From Epiperipatus broadwayi (taxonomy: Eukaryota > Onychophora > Udeonychophora > Euonychophora > Peripatidae), in contig JAQFVV010000027.1 in NCBI GenBank assembly GCA_028023455.1, forward strand, positions 7,127,845 to 7,191,844: a stretch of 64,000 nt of DNA. The letters run 5' to 3'. The notes under the pieces are model-generated. The model searched no databases and was not told where the DNA came from. It was given only the letters and a program-made list of their open reading frames with translations. The translations under genes were made by a program, and so were the position numbers. This document shows, in pieces, positions 45,501 to 49,778 of this stretch; within the stretch, counting starts at the first letter, position 1; each line of letters begins with the position of its first letter.

Positions 45501-47217
45501 TTTGGCATCTTTGGATTGGTTTTTTTTATTATTGAAATTGAAAAACAAATAAAATACTTTTGGGAGTATTTGTATTTTTAAATTGTACACCATCATCATC
45601 ATCACATTGGTTAATATAATATATTGTGAATTAAATTTTATTTGAATTTTATTAACCATTCAACTTATTATTTATTTAAACCTAAGTTTACAGTGCACAT
45701 CTCATTATGTGTAGATGTATATCTTTGATTGTATTCCAGGTTCAAACCCGTCTATGTTACAATAGCTTGTACTAAGTTGCAGTATCGTGCAGAAAAAAAT
45801 TGTTATTTTCATAATTCAAGTTTCTAATCATTAATTGGCTCTGGAATAGAGCTAGTATATCTCTGTTCTTGGAATCAGATAAGCGATTATGTGAAGTTGA
45901 TTTTGGTATTGGAAAACACGATTAATTATTGTTTAAATTATAAAATATCAAAATTAAGGATTGTATGATTCTTCAGTGCTCACTGTAATTAGTTTTTACC
46001 CGTAATTGAAATAATACATGTTATATATAGAATTTGCAAAATAAGCTCCTTGCTGATGAAGGTCAGAGACTCACTTAAGGATCTAGTTTACCTGATATCT
46101 GCTGATTACTTATGCTTGCTCAGCTATAGAATGACAAACACAGTTTGTCTCCGGGAAAAGGTGACTGGTTCTTTCTCCAAACTTCCAGATGCACCATCCC
46201 TGAGTCAACATGTTGCATAATGATGCAGTTTAATTATTTACCATAAACCTTTTAAGATGCTATTTATCTGGACATGAATTATGACATGAAATTTGGCCAT
46301 AATTTGTACCTTAATCCACAATGGAGTTTCATGCTAACATTATGTTTTGTTTTAAATTGGATAAAGCAGCTACTAAAACAATTCAAAACTATAATTGCAG
46401 GAATGTTTCCAAATGGTTTGCAAGATTTTGTGATGGCAGGGAAAACATTGAAGATAGTTTATGAACGTACAAAAGTCACTGTCACATTTTATGTCATAAC
46501 TCATAATCCAGGCACGCTAGTGCCTTATATTTTTGTGGTGAAGAGCTAAATTATGTTGCTATGTAACACATTTGTTGATTCAGAGATGGCGCTGCAGAAA
46601 GCTCAGCTTGAAGCGAAATTAGTCTTCATTTTACTGGGATACATTTTTTTATATGTCTCTTCTGGATTATGTTAAACATATATATTAATGGCAGTAATTC
46701 ACGCAACATAACTATGTTCATAATTGAAGTAATACTCTGGACCTTCTCACTTATGAAAGCCAGAAACTAGCCTGGGGATCTATTTAGCAATATTACTTAA
46801 AATCCATTGATTATGATTACTCATTCTTATATAGATGGCTGTAAAATAGAGTGATATAGAATGGATCGATGCTGTTAGTTCAAACTTCATAAAATGGAAA
46901 AATTATTGGAGATATTTTTACTATATAACTCATTATTCCATGGCTATCAAATAAATTTTTATCGTTAGTACTTTTTCTTATAAATGAAATTAAAATATAT
47001 AATTGTTGTAAGCTATTTGACTTTAAACTGAAAATTTTTTCTTCTTACTAAAGTTTGTTTATACATTATTTTTGTTTTGTTTCCAGGTCAGGACGTTATG
47101 ACATGTGGATTCACCGGTGCTTTATATGGAGGCTTCTTAACAGCATCTGTAATTCTGAGACGAAACCTCATGAAGGATTTAACAGCAGTACATGTTAATA
47201 GTAAAAAACAGAATTAA
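333..47217 (+). CDS. RETSAT: All-trans-retinol 13,14-reductase, 10 exons, 5' end outside window
   Basis: FAD-dependent oxidoreductase of the phytoene-desaturase-like family. The family saturates the 13,14 double bond of all-trans-retinol in the endoplasmic reticulum. Coding exons: 333-515, 3017-3126, 4307-4438, 4530-4731, 9871-10071, 10149-10274, 26171-26428, 31689-31855, 40555-40714, 47087-47217. They join to 555 codons without a stop, against about 610 residues in vertebrates, so roughly 50 N-terminal residues (signal/anchor) lie before the window. Visible residues 16-21 are the GSGIGG dinucleotide-binding motif, followed by the beta-strand ending VLVLE. Residues around 508-516 (YLTGQD) with the following TCGFTGAL form the C-terminal FAD-contact motif. 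The protein ends KKQN, a KKxx-type ER retrieval signal. Introns 3 and 5 are under 100 bp; the others hold mobile elements. Identification rests on colinear similarity over all exons. Confidence 0.95.
1000..1285. repeat. Fragments of dispersed fold-back repeats
   Basis: The stretch 1040-1135 holds the leader (ACATCACATGATCATCA) and inverted end (GATCATGCGATGTTTTGA) of the fold-back family with its middle deleted. Positions 1150-1272 match 58035-58140 closely; both contain CACCAAAATGTATAG and TGAACTGAGTTCAGA. A weaker relative lies at 56015-56160. Confidence 0.55.
1290..2245 (-). pseudogene. RTE-type LINE fragment, reverse transcriptase part
   Basis: On the minus strand, 1313-1545 translates to RT blocks [17 protein letters not shown]-like, [17 protein letters not shown] and NEYELPL. 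Beyond an insertion, 1793-2245 continues upstream with FKKGDKE-, [10 protein letters not shown]- and a decayed linker. The same blocks occur in the copies at 15650-18625 and 34321-35648, which carry RTE-clade endonuclease and RT motifs. The copy is 5' and 3' truncated, frameshifted, and interrupted by a fold-back element at 1558-1779. Confidence 0.85.
1558..1779 (-). mobile_element. Fold-back (hammerhead family) element FB-1
   Basis: This 222-bp insertion into the RTE fragment is flanked by a 13-bp direct repeat TACTTTCTAATAT at 1545-1557 and 1780-1792. Both ends carry inverted copies of AACAAGGCAAAACTCTCCAT. The family leader (CACATGATCGCCATCTC read on minus) lies at the right, so the element is on the minus strand. 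The central ribozyme region is largely deleted. RT motifs resume on the other side, so it landed in an existing RTE copy. Confidence 0.85.
3017..3126 (+). CDS. RETSAT: RETSAT exon B
   Basis: Acceptor TTAG ends at 3016 and donor GTAAGC begins at 3127. The exon encodes [20 protein letters not shown] and continues to DDNYET. The GIHYIG motif follows FxYDV directly, as in the vertebrate enzyme. Confidence 0.93.
3484..3860. mobile_element. Old fold-back repeat in intron 2, family B
   Basis: Inverted arms of about 140 bases (3484-3625 and 3700-3860) share blocks such as CTAGTGCCATCTA, AATCAGTGAT and TTTTGCTTTTAT. The centre at 3712-3750 keeps a decayed hammerhead-like series: CTGATAA, GAAAC, and five stem I pairs (TCTCA with TGAGA). 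The family is related to the FB repeats but more diverged. Confidence 0.6.
4307..4438 (+). CDS. RETSAT: RETSAT exon C
   Basis: Acceptor GTTTAG ends at 4306 and donor GTAAG begins at 4439. Forty-four codons in phase 0 encode [19 protein letters not shown] and end in KYIKLVK. The intron before it (1,180 bp) holds an old fold-back repeat. Confidence 0.93.
4530..4731 (+). CDS. RETSAT: RETSAT exon D
   Basis: The intron before it is only 91 bp (4439-4529), with a long T/A tract before the acceptor. The exon encodes [20 protein letters not shown] and ends LGDYG, whose glycine codon is split by the next intron. The donor is GTAAG at 4732. Confidence 0.92.
4732..5650. other. Intron 4, first part: nothing recognised
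   Basis: AT-rich sequence with homopolymer runs, including a C tract near 5320. No open frame with a recognisable product and no repeat shared with the rest of the window was seen. Confidence 0.5.
5664..5842. mobile_element. Hairpin repeat related to the FB family
   Basis: The family-type leader (ACATGATCACCATTT) at 5665-5680 is followed by two inverted arms, 5716-5766 and 5786-5839. They share TTTTCTCCACACAATA, GTGCCACCTA-like and CTCTAGTAATCA blocks, with a short AT loop between. No hammerhead core remains. Confidence 0.7.
6250..6760. repeat. Left half of an old fold-back repeat
   Basis: The segment resembles 27531-27790 and 57480-57760 (shared order: TCTGGATTTTGCCTTC-like centre, AACCATTTTTTATTCCT, TTTATATGGATCTGA). 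On the minus strand near 6350-6392 a decayed core GAAAC-AT-GTC is present; its stem III, ACATGT, is again self-complementary. Confidence 0.5.
7568..7905 (-). mobile_element. Fold-back element FB-2, diverged full copy
   Basis: Two inverted arms (about 7570-7690 and 7730-7860) share CTCTATAC, TTGCCACCTAGTGCAAGTTA and TCAGG blocks. The family leader (CATGTGATGTTTTAATG, read as its complement) is at the right end. It is diverged from the young copies throughout, so it is old. A well-formed hammerhead core lies between the arms. Confidence 0.8.
7674..7715 (-). ncRNA. Hammerhead ribozyme motif in FB-2
   Basis: Read on the minus strand: TCCTCA (stem I), CTGATGA, stem II TAGC-CATAA-GCTA, GAAAC, TA, GTC, TGGGGA (stem I). 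Stem II is a perfect four-pair helix with U-A at the core end, whereas young copies have an A.A mismatch there. All invariant type I hammerhead core bases are present. The predicted cut is after GTC. Stem III is only AC/GT around TA; ACTAGT is self-complementary, so activity would be expected from dimers. Confidence 0.6.
7910..9640. other. Intron 4, middle: nothing recognised
   Basis: AT-rich intronic sequence. The only long open frame (8518-8712) has no recognisable domain. A faint relative of the tRNA-derived repeats starts near 9240 (AATTCATAAGAAGTTAAAACA). Confidence 0.45.
9650..9790 (+). mobile_element. Old tRNA-derived SINE-like repeat
   Basis: The order AAGCATAATGGTTGAT, GAGAGCTAAAGATTT, CGAATCAAAGCTC, then CACATAACCTCCCAAGCAAT recurs at 10811-10905, 11041-11530 (interrupted) and near 48650. 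The first blocks resemble decayed A and B boxes of a tRNA promoter. No clear target duplication was seen. Confidence 0.45.
9871..10071 (+). CDS. RETSAT: RETSAT exon E
   Basis: Acceptor TTAG ends at 9870 and donor GTAAG begins at 10072. The exon encodes the conserved segment [17 protein letters not shown] and [18 protein letters not shown], corresponding to HYIKGAFYPRGG in vertebrates. It follows a 5.1 kb intron. Confidence 0.95.
10149..10274 (+). CDS. RETSAT: RETSAT exon F
   Basis: The intron before it is 77 bp (10072-10148). The exon encodes [20 protein letters not shown] and [14 protein letters not shown], matching the family's VSNAG...LLP block. It ends one base into a codon, before a GTAAG donor at 10275. 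Confidence 0.94.
10340..10480. repeat. Dispersed repeat fragment
   Basis: The stretch contains AGTTTGTAAGAAGCTTGAACACCAGAAGT-like sequence, also seen near 9250, 14680, 29570 and 30430. These copies look like pieces of one interspersed element; a full-length structure could not be drawn. Confidence 0.4.
11095..11440 (+). mobile_element. Fold-back element FB-3, near-perfect palindrome
   Basis: A 346-bp element flanked by a 13-bp duplication AGAGCTAAAAGTT (11082-11094, 11441-11453). A leader of about 45 bases is followed by inverted arms 11141-11270 and 11306-11438 that differ at only a few of about 130 positions. Because of this the same peptide frame appears on both strands; it is not a gene. 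The 35-base centre holds the ribozyme motif. It lies in RETSAT intron 6, so the pre-mRNA would carry a long duplex. Confidence 0.9.
11250..11291 (-). ncRNA. Hammerhead ribozyme motif in FB-3
   Basis: Minus strand: TCCTCA, CTGACGA, AGGC-CGCAA-GCCA, GAAAC-TA-GTC, TGGAGA. Core bases are intact. Stem II has three pairs with an A.A at its core end, and stem I has one A.C mismatch at the fourth pair, so activity is probably weaker than in FB-2 or FB-4. Confidence 0.5.
11531..14020. other. Intron 6 section without recognised gene
   Basis: Positions 11531-12540 are very AT-rich. From 12540 to about 13990 composition is more balanced, with no frame having a recognisable product; the 12625-12837 minus frame has none. 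The block TAGTGGCGCCCT near 13975 recurs near 40013, suggesting an unclassified interspersed element. Confidence 0.4.
14024..14672. mobile_element. Element with about 160-bp terminal inverted repeats
   Basis: Left arm 14024-14186 and right arm 14520-14672 are diverged inverted copies. Shared blocks are the ATATAT-GTGCTTTGCGCACAGATAA end, CTGCTAACAGTAAATAAAAT and AACAAAATTCTAGT. A relative of the left arm is at 43958-44115 (both have AGTGCTTTTGGGAG...CCCATATTCATAG). The 330-base interior has a short decayed frame on the + strand (14209-14350). Confidence 0.7.
14209..14350 (+). pseudogene. Short coding relic, possibly GIY-YIG-like
   Basis: The + frame reads [17 protein letters not shown], which resembles the YIGxT...R..EH pattern of GIY-YIG endonucleases found in Penelope-like retroelements. 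The relic is under 50 codons and the match is only to this motif, so the family call is tentative. Confidence 0.25.
15650..18625 (+). pseudogene. Nearly full-length decayed RTE-type LINE
   Basis: Endonuclease part 15650-16211 is in one frame with a single stop at 15937: [22 protein letters not shown] (catalytic Glu) and [11 protein letters not shown] decayed linker follows. RT blocks are [14 protein letters not shown] at 17250-17300, [11 protein letters not shown] at 17578-17608 (motif A), [13 protein letters not shown] near 17752-17790 (motif B) and [10 protein letters not shown] near 17872-17901 (motif C). The C-terminal block at 18390-18615 reads [17 protein letters not shown] and [10 protein letters not shown]. 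The 3' end runs into ATG repeats, typical of RTE/BovB-like tails. Several frameshifts and stops show it is dead. It carries a nested SINE. Confidence 0.9.
17372..17475 (-). mobile_element. tRNA-derived SINE nested in the RTE LINE
   Basis: The insertion splits the RT domain and is flanked by a 16-bp duplication AAAACAACCTGGATTT (17356-17371, 17476-17491). Read on minus it starts GTCAAGCATTGGTGG with tRNA-like A and B box regions (GGGTTCGCATTCTGG) and ends in an A tract. It is the same family as the copy at 45199-45297. The duplication and tail are those of LINE-driven insertion. Confidence 0.88.
19212..19618. mobile_element. hAT-like non-autonomous DNA transposon
   Basis: The element begins CAGTATTTACCAACC and ends in the complement of CAGTGGCCCACATGG, so both ends start CAGT. 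Flanking octamers ATTTAGTA (19204-19211) and ATGTAGTA (19619-19626) match at seven of eight bases. An 8-bp duplication and CAGT ends are hallmarks of hAT elements. At 407 bp it has no transposase. Confidence 0.6.
19933..20037 (+). repeat. Tandem duplication, 55-bp unit
   Basis: TTCAGATTCTGGACCAG starts at 19933 and again at 19988. The copies stay nearly identical through CAACCACTTCCAG; one base differs in the shared core. Confidence 0.85.
20760..21360. repeat. Large inverted repeat in intron 6
   Basis: Arm 20830-21005 pairs with 21165-21350 (shared GAGGTCCCTACT, ATTTGAGAGCGTAAGG and AATACCT blocks). A second pair, 20760-20830 with 21005-21075, lies partly inside it. The structure looks like a fold-back element or two nested ones. 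No protein frame is evident. Confidence 0.75.
22315..22480 (+). pseudogene. Mariner-type transposase HTH fragment
   Basis: The + frame gives [20 protein letters not shown], then [17 protein letters not shown]. This is the pattern of the N-terminal HTH_48 DNA-binding domain of mariner/SETMAR-type transposases (FxFKLGK...T..M...YG...W..RF..GR..IEDD..SGRP). Only this domain remains, with no catalytic part seen. Confidence 0.65.
23661..25017. mobile_element. 1.36-kb element with conserved 45-bp terminal inverted repeats
   Basis: Ends 23661-23705 and 24973-25017 are inverted copies with 40 of 45 positions equal, sharing TAAAGACGCCG, ATGGCGCCGTTTTC and GCTAAAAC. The termini are GC-rich in an AT-rich interior. 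The flanks allow a TA duplication but the TATA ends make it ambiguous. The interior has no transposase. It holds two diverged copies of a unit of about 150 bases (24290-24440, 24780-24930) and repeated short motifs. Confidence 0.8.
24441..24506 (+). repeat. Telomere-like degenerate repeat inside the TIR element
   Basis: A run of variants of CCCTAAACCTAA and CTAAAACTAACCG, related to the C-rich telomere strand AACCCT but irregular. It is inside a transposon-like element and only about 65 bases, so it is not a telomere. Confidence 0.8.
25290..25449. mobile_element. Hairpin MITE-like repeat
   Basis: Arms of about 75 bases, 25290-25367 and 25380-25449, are inverted copies (shared CTAAAAAACA, TTTGAGGTC and GACTATAAAAA-like blocks) around a short loop. 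No coding content. Confidence 0.75.
26171..26428 (+). CDS. RETSAT: RETSAT exon G
   Basis: This exon follows the largest intron (15.9 kb). The acceptor TCTAG ends at 26170 behind a modest pyrimidine tract. It encodes [17 protein letters not shown] and [19 protein letters not shown], which match the FICLRGT and FPSAKDP blocks of vertebrate RETSAT. The donor is GTGAC at 26429. The acceptor is the least certain splice site of the gene. Confidence 0.92.
26798..26985. mobile_element. Hairpin repeat after exon G
   Basis: Arms 26798-26872 and 26910-26985 pair through TATTTCTTGAATATTATAA, GATAATG and CACCCACCA blocks. The structure is a short palindromic repeat in RETSAT intron 7. Frames on both strands are mirror images and not genes. 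Confidence 0.75.
27531..28045. mobile_element. Old fold-back repeat (family B), intron 7
   Basis: A structure of about 500 bases with inverted arms 27531-27780 and 27790-28045. Shared blocks include TATAGTAAAG-like ends, CCCCATCTCCA...TGGTTT and GCCATTTTTTATTCCTTT-like sequence. The right arm keeps stem I partners TCTTCA and TGGAGA near 27928-27960, but the hammerhead core is decayed. Confidence 0.6.
28255..28440 (+). repeat. Right half of a family B fold-back repeat
   Basis: It resembles the right arm of 27531-28045 and retains a hammerhead-like centre at 28319-28359, followed by GGAGATGAGGATTTTGTAAT and a decayed end. Confidence 0.5.
28319..28359 (+). ncRNA. Diverged hammerhead-like motif
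   Basis: TCTTTA, CTGATGA, AGG-CACAAA-CCA, GAAA, then GTT and TGGAGA. Six stem I pairs form (two wobbles) although the 5' strand differs from the FB copies. Stem III has lost its AC/GT pairs, so this copy is probably inactive. Confidence 0.4.
28607..29900 (+). pseudogene. Scattered RTE LINE fragments
   Basis: Three short pieces match the RTE RT C-terminal side: 28607-28690 ([17 protein letters not shown]), 29455-29545 ([19 protein letters not shown]) and 29685-29900 ([18 protein letters not shown]). They align with 17905-18190 of the long copy. All are broken by stops. Confidence 0.7.
29937..30237 (+). mobile_element. Fold-back element FB-4
   Basis: A 301-bp element flanked by an exact 14-bp duplication TATTATTACAATTT (29923-29936, 30238-30251), inserted beside an RTE fragment in RETSAT intron 7. 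Leader AAACATCACATGATCACTG; ends pair as AAAACAGGCAAAAACTC with GAGTTTTTGCCTGTTTT. The left arm is shortened, and a clear hammerhead motif sits at 30084-30125. Confidence 0.9.
30084..30125 (+). ncRNA. Hammerhead ribozyme motif in FB-4
   Basis: TCCTCA (30084-30089), CTGATGA (30090-30096), AGGC-CACAA-GCCA, GAAA (30110-30113), C-TA-GTC ending at 30119, then TGGGGA (30120-30125). Stem I makes six pairs with one G.U; stem II makes three GC pairs after an A.A mismatch. All invariant core residues (CUGANGA, GAAA, UH) are in place. The predicted cut is after 30119. Stem III is the self-complementary ACTAGT. Confidence 0.62.
30420..31540. other. Intron 7, repeat fragments only
   Basis: Positions 30425-30530 match the interspersed fragment seen near 9250 and 14680. 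Positions 31128-31205 carry a decayed tRNA-like head (TGGCTCAGTGATGGAGTAGC). The rest shows nothing recognisable; small frames at 30588-30882 mirror each other on opposite strands. Confidence 0.4.
31542..31610 (+). mobile_element. Internally deleted fold-back element FB-5
   Basis: Only the leader (AAACATCACATGACCACCA) and the terminal GAGTTTTGCCTGTTTTAAT remain, 69 bp in all, between exact 11-bp duplications ATTCTTAAATT (31531-31541, 31611-31621). It lies 80 bases before RETSAT exon H. Confidence 0.85.
31689..31855 (+). CDS. RETSAT: RETSAT exon H
   Basis: The acceptor GAAG ends at 31688; frame requires the split Glu codon. The exon encodes [20 protein letters not shown] and [11 protein letters not shown] and ends LKDK. 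It corresponds to the YEWFEEW...GKRGSDYE block. The donor is GTATC at 31856. Confidence 0.93.
32283..32655. mobile_element. Fold-back repeat (family B), intron 8
   Basis: It starts AGCGCCATCTATAGTAAAG and ends in the inverted TATAGATGGCGCT. Inner arms share AGTTTTGAATCCCA...ACTTCA and ATGCATCTAGC-type blocks. The centre is a decayed relative of the hammerhead region. Confidence 0.65.
33260..33412 (+). mobile_element. Fold-back element FB-6, one arm missing
   Basis: A 153-bp insertion with a 13-bp duplication TTATATGATTATT (33247-33259, 33413-33425). It keeps the leader, lacks the left arm and ribozyme core, and resumes at CTGGGGATATTGGATGAG through the right end GAGTTTTGCTTTGTT. Confidence 0.85.
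33430..34320. other. Intron 8 AT-rich stretch, nothing recognised
   Basis: No shared repeat, protein frame or RNA structure was seen, apart from simple AT repeats near 33745 and 34305. Confidence 0.5.
34321..35648 (+). pseudogene. Younger RTE LINE copy, 5'-truncated
   Basis: The copy begins at the endonuclease motif [11 protein letters not shown] and runs through the EN C-terminus ([19 protein letters not shown]) into [39 protein letters not shown] and [17 protein letters not shown], stopping at ELPLCFG, just before motif A. From 34513 it is open for over 370 codons. One TGA at about 34483 breaks the frame upstream, where Trp is expected. It is much better preserved than 15650-18625. It lacks RT motifs A-C, so it cannot be functional. 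Confidence 0.9.
34513..35730 (+). CDS. Chimeric open frame: RTE RT fragment plus LINE-X tail
   Basis: This is the longest open frame in the window, 405 codons. Residues 1-378 are RTE endonuclease C-terminus, linker and N-terminal RT (fingers). Residues 379-405 (RLQF...SKVQATR) come from the neighbouring LINE-X 3' sequence, because the RTE copy ends at 35648. The catalytic FADD block is absent. It is probably an accident of fusion; expression is unknown. Confidence 0.55.
   Translation: MDYILTNRKYIFQDCNVLNKFNTGSDHRLVRCKIHVNAKLKRQKLLRKTIFTVDIPNLQKHSNEFKLELTNRFQVLVDFEHDSDLNDINRKISDTLLKTATKIAGRKKQQLTSKISTETREFMKKRRNMRLYNNDALKKIEYLEFCKMVRKRVENDIRKYNCELARKVVEENKSVKSVKQHFGIGRKFISAIRKKDGIITKKRDDIIKCVEDFYQELYSNKGQMPPIHIISFELPRILNEEVRHAIKFMKKGKAPGNDGIVIDILKETGEEIEKNLAKLYTKCLNDKDVPEDWKNAVLILIFKKGDKEDIRNYRPISLLSVLYKIFTKIITTHLQKTLDFHQPREQAGFKSGFSTVDHIQVLREIIERTNEYELPLCFGRLQFIYNKRIVKIVFNWVMSKVQATR
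35649..36420 (+). pseudogene. LINE-X 3' segment, first copy
   Basis: Aligns over its whole length with 37171-37925. The frame 36051-36284 contains [18 protein letters not shown], a C-x2-C-x8-H-x4-C zinc-binding motif as found at the C-terminus of several non-LTR reverse transcriptases. The segment ends near a short CACAT repeat. The clade is not identified. Confidence 0.7.
36425..37925 (+). pseudogene. LINE-X, RT to 3' end, second copy
   Basis: Frames 36435-36677 and 36518-36826 overlap and give RT motif [16 protein letters not shown] (expected RQGCPxSPxLF), then [17 protein letters not shown]. Further 3' parts include EWEKKIDK- and, from 37171, the same sequence as 35649-36420 with its zinc motif decayed. 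It is frameshifted throughout, and a different LINE lineage from the RTE copies. Confidence 0.7.
37930..40554. other. Intron 8, last part
   Basis: Mostly AT-rich, with two islands of more balanced composition at 38500-38700 and 39220-39670. A short perfect hairpin CCTTCGG...CCGAAGG lies at 38527-38549. Small minus-strand frames in the islands (38443-38643, 39322-39507) have no recognisable product. Near 40013 the block TAGTGGCGCCCT is shared with 13975. Confidence 0.4.
40555..40714 (+). CDS. RETSAT: RETSAT exon I
   Basis: Acceptor TTTAG ends at 40554 and donor GTGAG begins at 40715. It encodes [20 protein letters not shown], then EIYGLSH and GISGFYLTG. Here PLT...YGL..S corresponds to the substrate/FAD cap region, and the last residues start the C-terminal FAD motif. 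Confidence 0.94.
40868..41165 (+). repeat. Three diverged tandem units before the gag-like region
   Basis: Related blocks start near 40871, 41003 and 41116: a variant of GATACTCTTAGTATCA, then TTGATNCATG and GAGAGGAAGTCAGTATTG. They are spaced about 115-130 bases apart and could be part of the retroelement leader that follows. Confidence 0.5.
41176..42940 (+). pseudogene. Retrotransposon gag-like gene, frameshifted
   Basis: Four frames succeed one another: 41176-41382 and 41646-41939 are Gln/Glu/Lys-rich coiled coil ([20 protein letters not shown]). The frame 41861-42199 carries [35 protein letters not shown] and [15 protein letters not shown]. The last is 42220-42474. The pattern (YF..N.L....Q...A...L...A..WW, then a TYxxFxxxL-like stretch and F...RxK) is that of Ty3/gypsy-type gag capsids. 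A further short frame ends near 42930. At least three frameshifts, no protease or RT, and no CCHC knuckle were seen. Confidence 0.65.
42950..45180. other. Intron 9 section
   Basis: Positions 43958-44115 match one arm of the 14024-14672 inverted-repeat element. A loose repeat of CAGCCTCTAAGNCTC occurs at 43158 and 43210. Otherwise AT-rich DNA without recognisable genes; open frames at 43679-43888 and 44927-45157 have no known domain. Confidence 0.4.
45199..45297 (-). mobile_element. tRNA-derived SINE with intact promoter boxes
   Basis: On minus, 45295 to 45211 reads as a tRNA-like unit. The ends AGCATTG and CGATGCT pair as an acceptor stem, TGGCTGAGTGG fits the A box, and GGGTTCACTTCCC fits the B-box region. 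The arm GCTGC-CTTACAA-GCAGT gives an anticodon-like TAC. A short tail ends in A-rich sequence. Flanks 45185-45198 and 45298-45311 (AACAATWTTTATTT) are a duplication with one mismatch. The tail and duplication favour a SINE over a tRNA gene. Confidence 0.8.
46342..46465 (+). pseudogene. Second mariner-type HTH fragment
   Basis: One frame gives [15 protein letters not shown], and after a frameshift [16 protein letters not shown]. This is the same HTH_48 pattern as at 22315-22480, with which it shares the DNA block TGGTTTGCAAGATTT. The frame 46274-46549 crosses it out of register. Confidence 0.6.
47087..47217 (+). CDS. RETSAT: RETSAT terminal exon
   Basis: Acceptor TTTCCAG ends at 47086. The exon encodes [17 protein letters not shown], completing YLTGQD, and runs to the TAA stop at 47215-47217. 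The last four residues KKQN fit a C-terminal dilysine ER retrieval signal, consistent with the family's ER location. Confidence 0.95.
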
Positions 47218-47324
47218 ATTTGATGCAGGGCAGCAAAGATAATGTAAATCCCTGATTAAAAAGAAACAAAATTGTCTGAAAATGCTAAGATCAATGGATA
47301 AAGTATATGATTTATTTCCAAGAA

Positions 47325-47368
47325 AATAAATAATTTTATTTTTCAAGTGATAACTTTAATATAATAAA
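47325..47368 (+). promoter_or_regulatory. RETSAT: Candidate RETSAT polyadenylation signals
   Basis: AATAAA occurs at 47325-47330 and again at 47363-47368, about 110 and 150 bases after the stop codon. Either could end the transcript. AATAAA is frequent by chance in DNA this AT-rich, so use is unproven. Confidence 0.45.
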
Positions 47369-47399
47369 CATTAAAAAATAGCCACTAAAAAGACATTTT

Positions 47400-49770
47400 A
47401 TATATATAAAAAGAAATAATTTATAATAATTGAATGGAAATTTGGAATAAGCGATCATTCTTTAGATATAAATTATTATTTTGGAAAGCCAAGTTCCTGT
47501 CTGGGCATATCTTAAGTCTACAGCAAATGATCTTTTATTGTATGAACTAAGTCAGCATTTCATCTGTAAATACTTTTTATGCATTGTCCTATTATACAGT
47601 TATTAGGTATTTTAAAGTCGACATTGATTCCTGATGATACTATGACTGGCATTCTTCCTATTCATAAAACTTTCAGTACATTATATAGAAGTAAGTTACG
47701 TAATACACACACACAAGAAAACATTGTTCCTATCATCAAAACTTCCTATGCATTGTTTGTTTTGGCATGGCTGTGAAATTTAATCTTACATGATTTTGTA
47801 AAATATGTATCACAATGTGTCATGTAACACCAATTGGTCAGTTATTCTGTAGGCTATTTTTTGTAATGCACACAGAATCAAAGCTTTTATATGTTATAGT
47901 TAATCAAGATTATAAAGCTCCATCAAGATTATATCAACTCTTTATAGTCATAAAACAATATTTTCTTAACAACAACCAATTGTCTGTTTTAATTTTTCAA
48001 ATTCTTTAATAGTACTTAAATCTTTTTTAATGATCGATTCCTTCCATCTCGCAGCTGGTTGACCGTTTTGCCATCATTTTTTTCAATATTATAAATTTTT
48101 TTTAACAAATTAGGTCATTCCATACAATCAGTTTGACAGTTTTAATTTAATTAGGTGTGCTTCGAGCAAAAATTCAGATCTGACTTGATCGTTTAGCTAT
48201 TTTTTTGTCTGCAATGGTCTCAGAAGTATTTTTCCTAATAAGTACCACAAATATTCTAGTTTAAACAATTATTGTCTCAAGATGGTACTTAGACACATCT
48301 CTGCGATAACTTCACTAATATAATATTGACCCATACATTCTATTTGATTATCTCGCATGCGGTCTTGCAATTCAAGATTAGCTTATTAAACATCTATTTA
48401 CTTTTGTATTGCAGTATTGATTTCGTTAATCCTGCTAGATGTGCATGTCAGTATGCACATATAAATACTATTGAGCAGTGTTAAAAGCATGTTTTGATCA
48501 AAGAAAAAGCCTGATGAGTTTAACACAATTGCAGTGATAAGATTTCAGAGTTAATGGGTTGTGGATTGATCTTAGCAGAGGAAAGTAAAGGAAACTACAA
48601 CTAAATTTGAGCATTTAATAGAAATGTTGCACTCAGCCTGCCACTTGAGTGTTTTAACATCACATGGTCTCCTGAGCAACTAGGCCTATAAAAAAAATGG
48701 TTTCACAAAAGGCAAAAGCATCAACAAAAACTGAAGATGGTTGTAAATCACTTTTTTTTTAATCATGCGTAAAATATTTAAAAAATATCGTAACATCATA
48801 TGTTAATGAATATGCGAATACTGAAGATGAAAACAGGTGTTTTTTTTTTTAATGATTGACTAATATGCTATTCCTCTACGCACATTGGGACATTTTATGT
48901 CAATGTAATATGGATGCTAAGCCACTACATTAATAGTCACGCCATCACTATCTGACCTGAATAATAATTTTGTCTCTTCTGGCTGCCAGTTTTATCTGCC
49001 TCCTTTACCACATCTACTGGGTCTATAATGTTATAATGGGCAAACACGATTGTATTTGTCTTTGTCCTAAAGTTATAGATCATTCACTAAAAAATATATA
49101 AACCTTCATCGAAATTTTTTTAGCATAAGGTGTATATCCTCAGCATTACATCCTAATTTTTAATCAAATTGTGTCGATAGAATAATAATGGATTGTTCAA
49201 TATTTAAAATATTTTAAACAATAATGTTACATTTTTAAAAAAATTTCTGTACTGAATTCTTTTAGAAAGATGTCGATTTTAAAAGAAAATATTTTGATAT
49301 ATTAAAGTCATAAAAGAGTATTCAATAAATTTTTTTATTAAAAAATGCTTACGTAAGTAATAAATTATTTCATGTAATGAACAAATACTGTATTACTGAT
49401 GCAATTTATATGCAAGATCCCCAAAGGAGTATTTCAAATAAGCCTATAAATAAAACCCACTTTTTGGTACCTCAAAGTCAACCATTTTTGTCTGACAAAA
49501 TAGATTGGCAGTGATGTAACAAAGGGGGGCTTTATTTAAATCATTTTTTGGGGGTCTGGCTCATGAATTACCTTCATAACATATTTGGACTTGTTTGTTC
49601 TGAGAAATAGATTTATATATATTCTTAGTGTTACATATTTGAAGTACATTCTCTTATTCTTCTCTTTTACTTTCTTTACATATCTTCATATATATATTGC
49701 TTATAATAACTTCTTTCATATACACTTCAATGCAAACCAAATTTCTTAAAAAACTTCTTTATTTTCCTTA
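47400..49770. other. Intergenic, no gene seen
   Basis: Downstream flank of RETSAT. Two small + frames (47579-47776, 47815-48009) show no domain or splice support. Near 48655 a CACATGGTCTCCTGAGCAACTA block matches the tail of the tRNA-like repeats at 9650 and 11490. Poly-T/A tracts are common. Confidence 0.45.
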
Positions 49771-49778
49771 CAGTTTCG

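Noticed and set aside
47579-48009. Two small + frames after RETSAT as new genes
   Set aside because: Both are short, with no domain or repeat content and no splice context; they probably lie in the 3' flank by chance.
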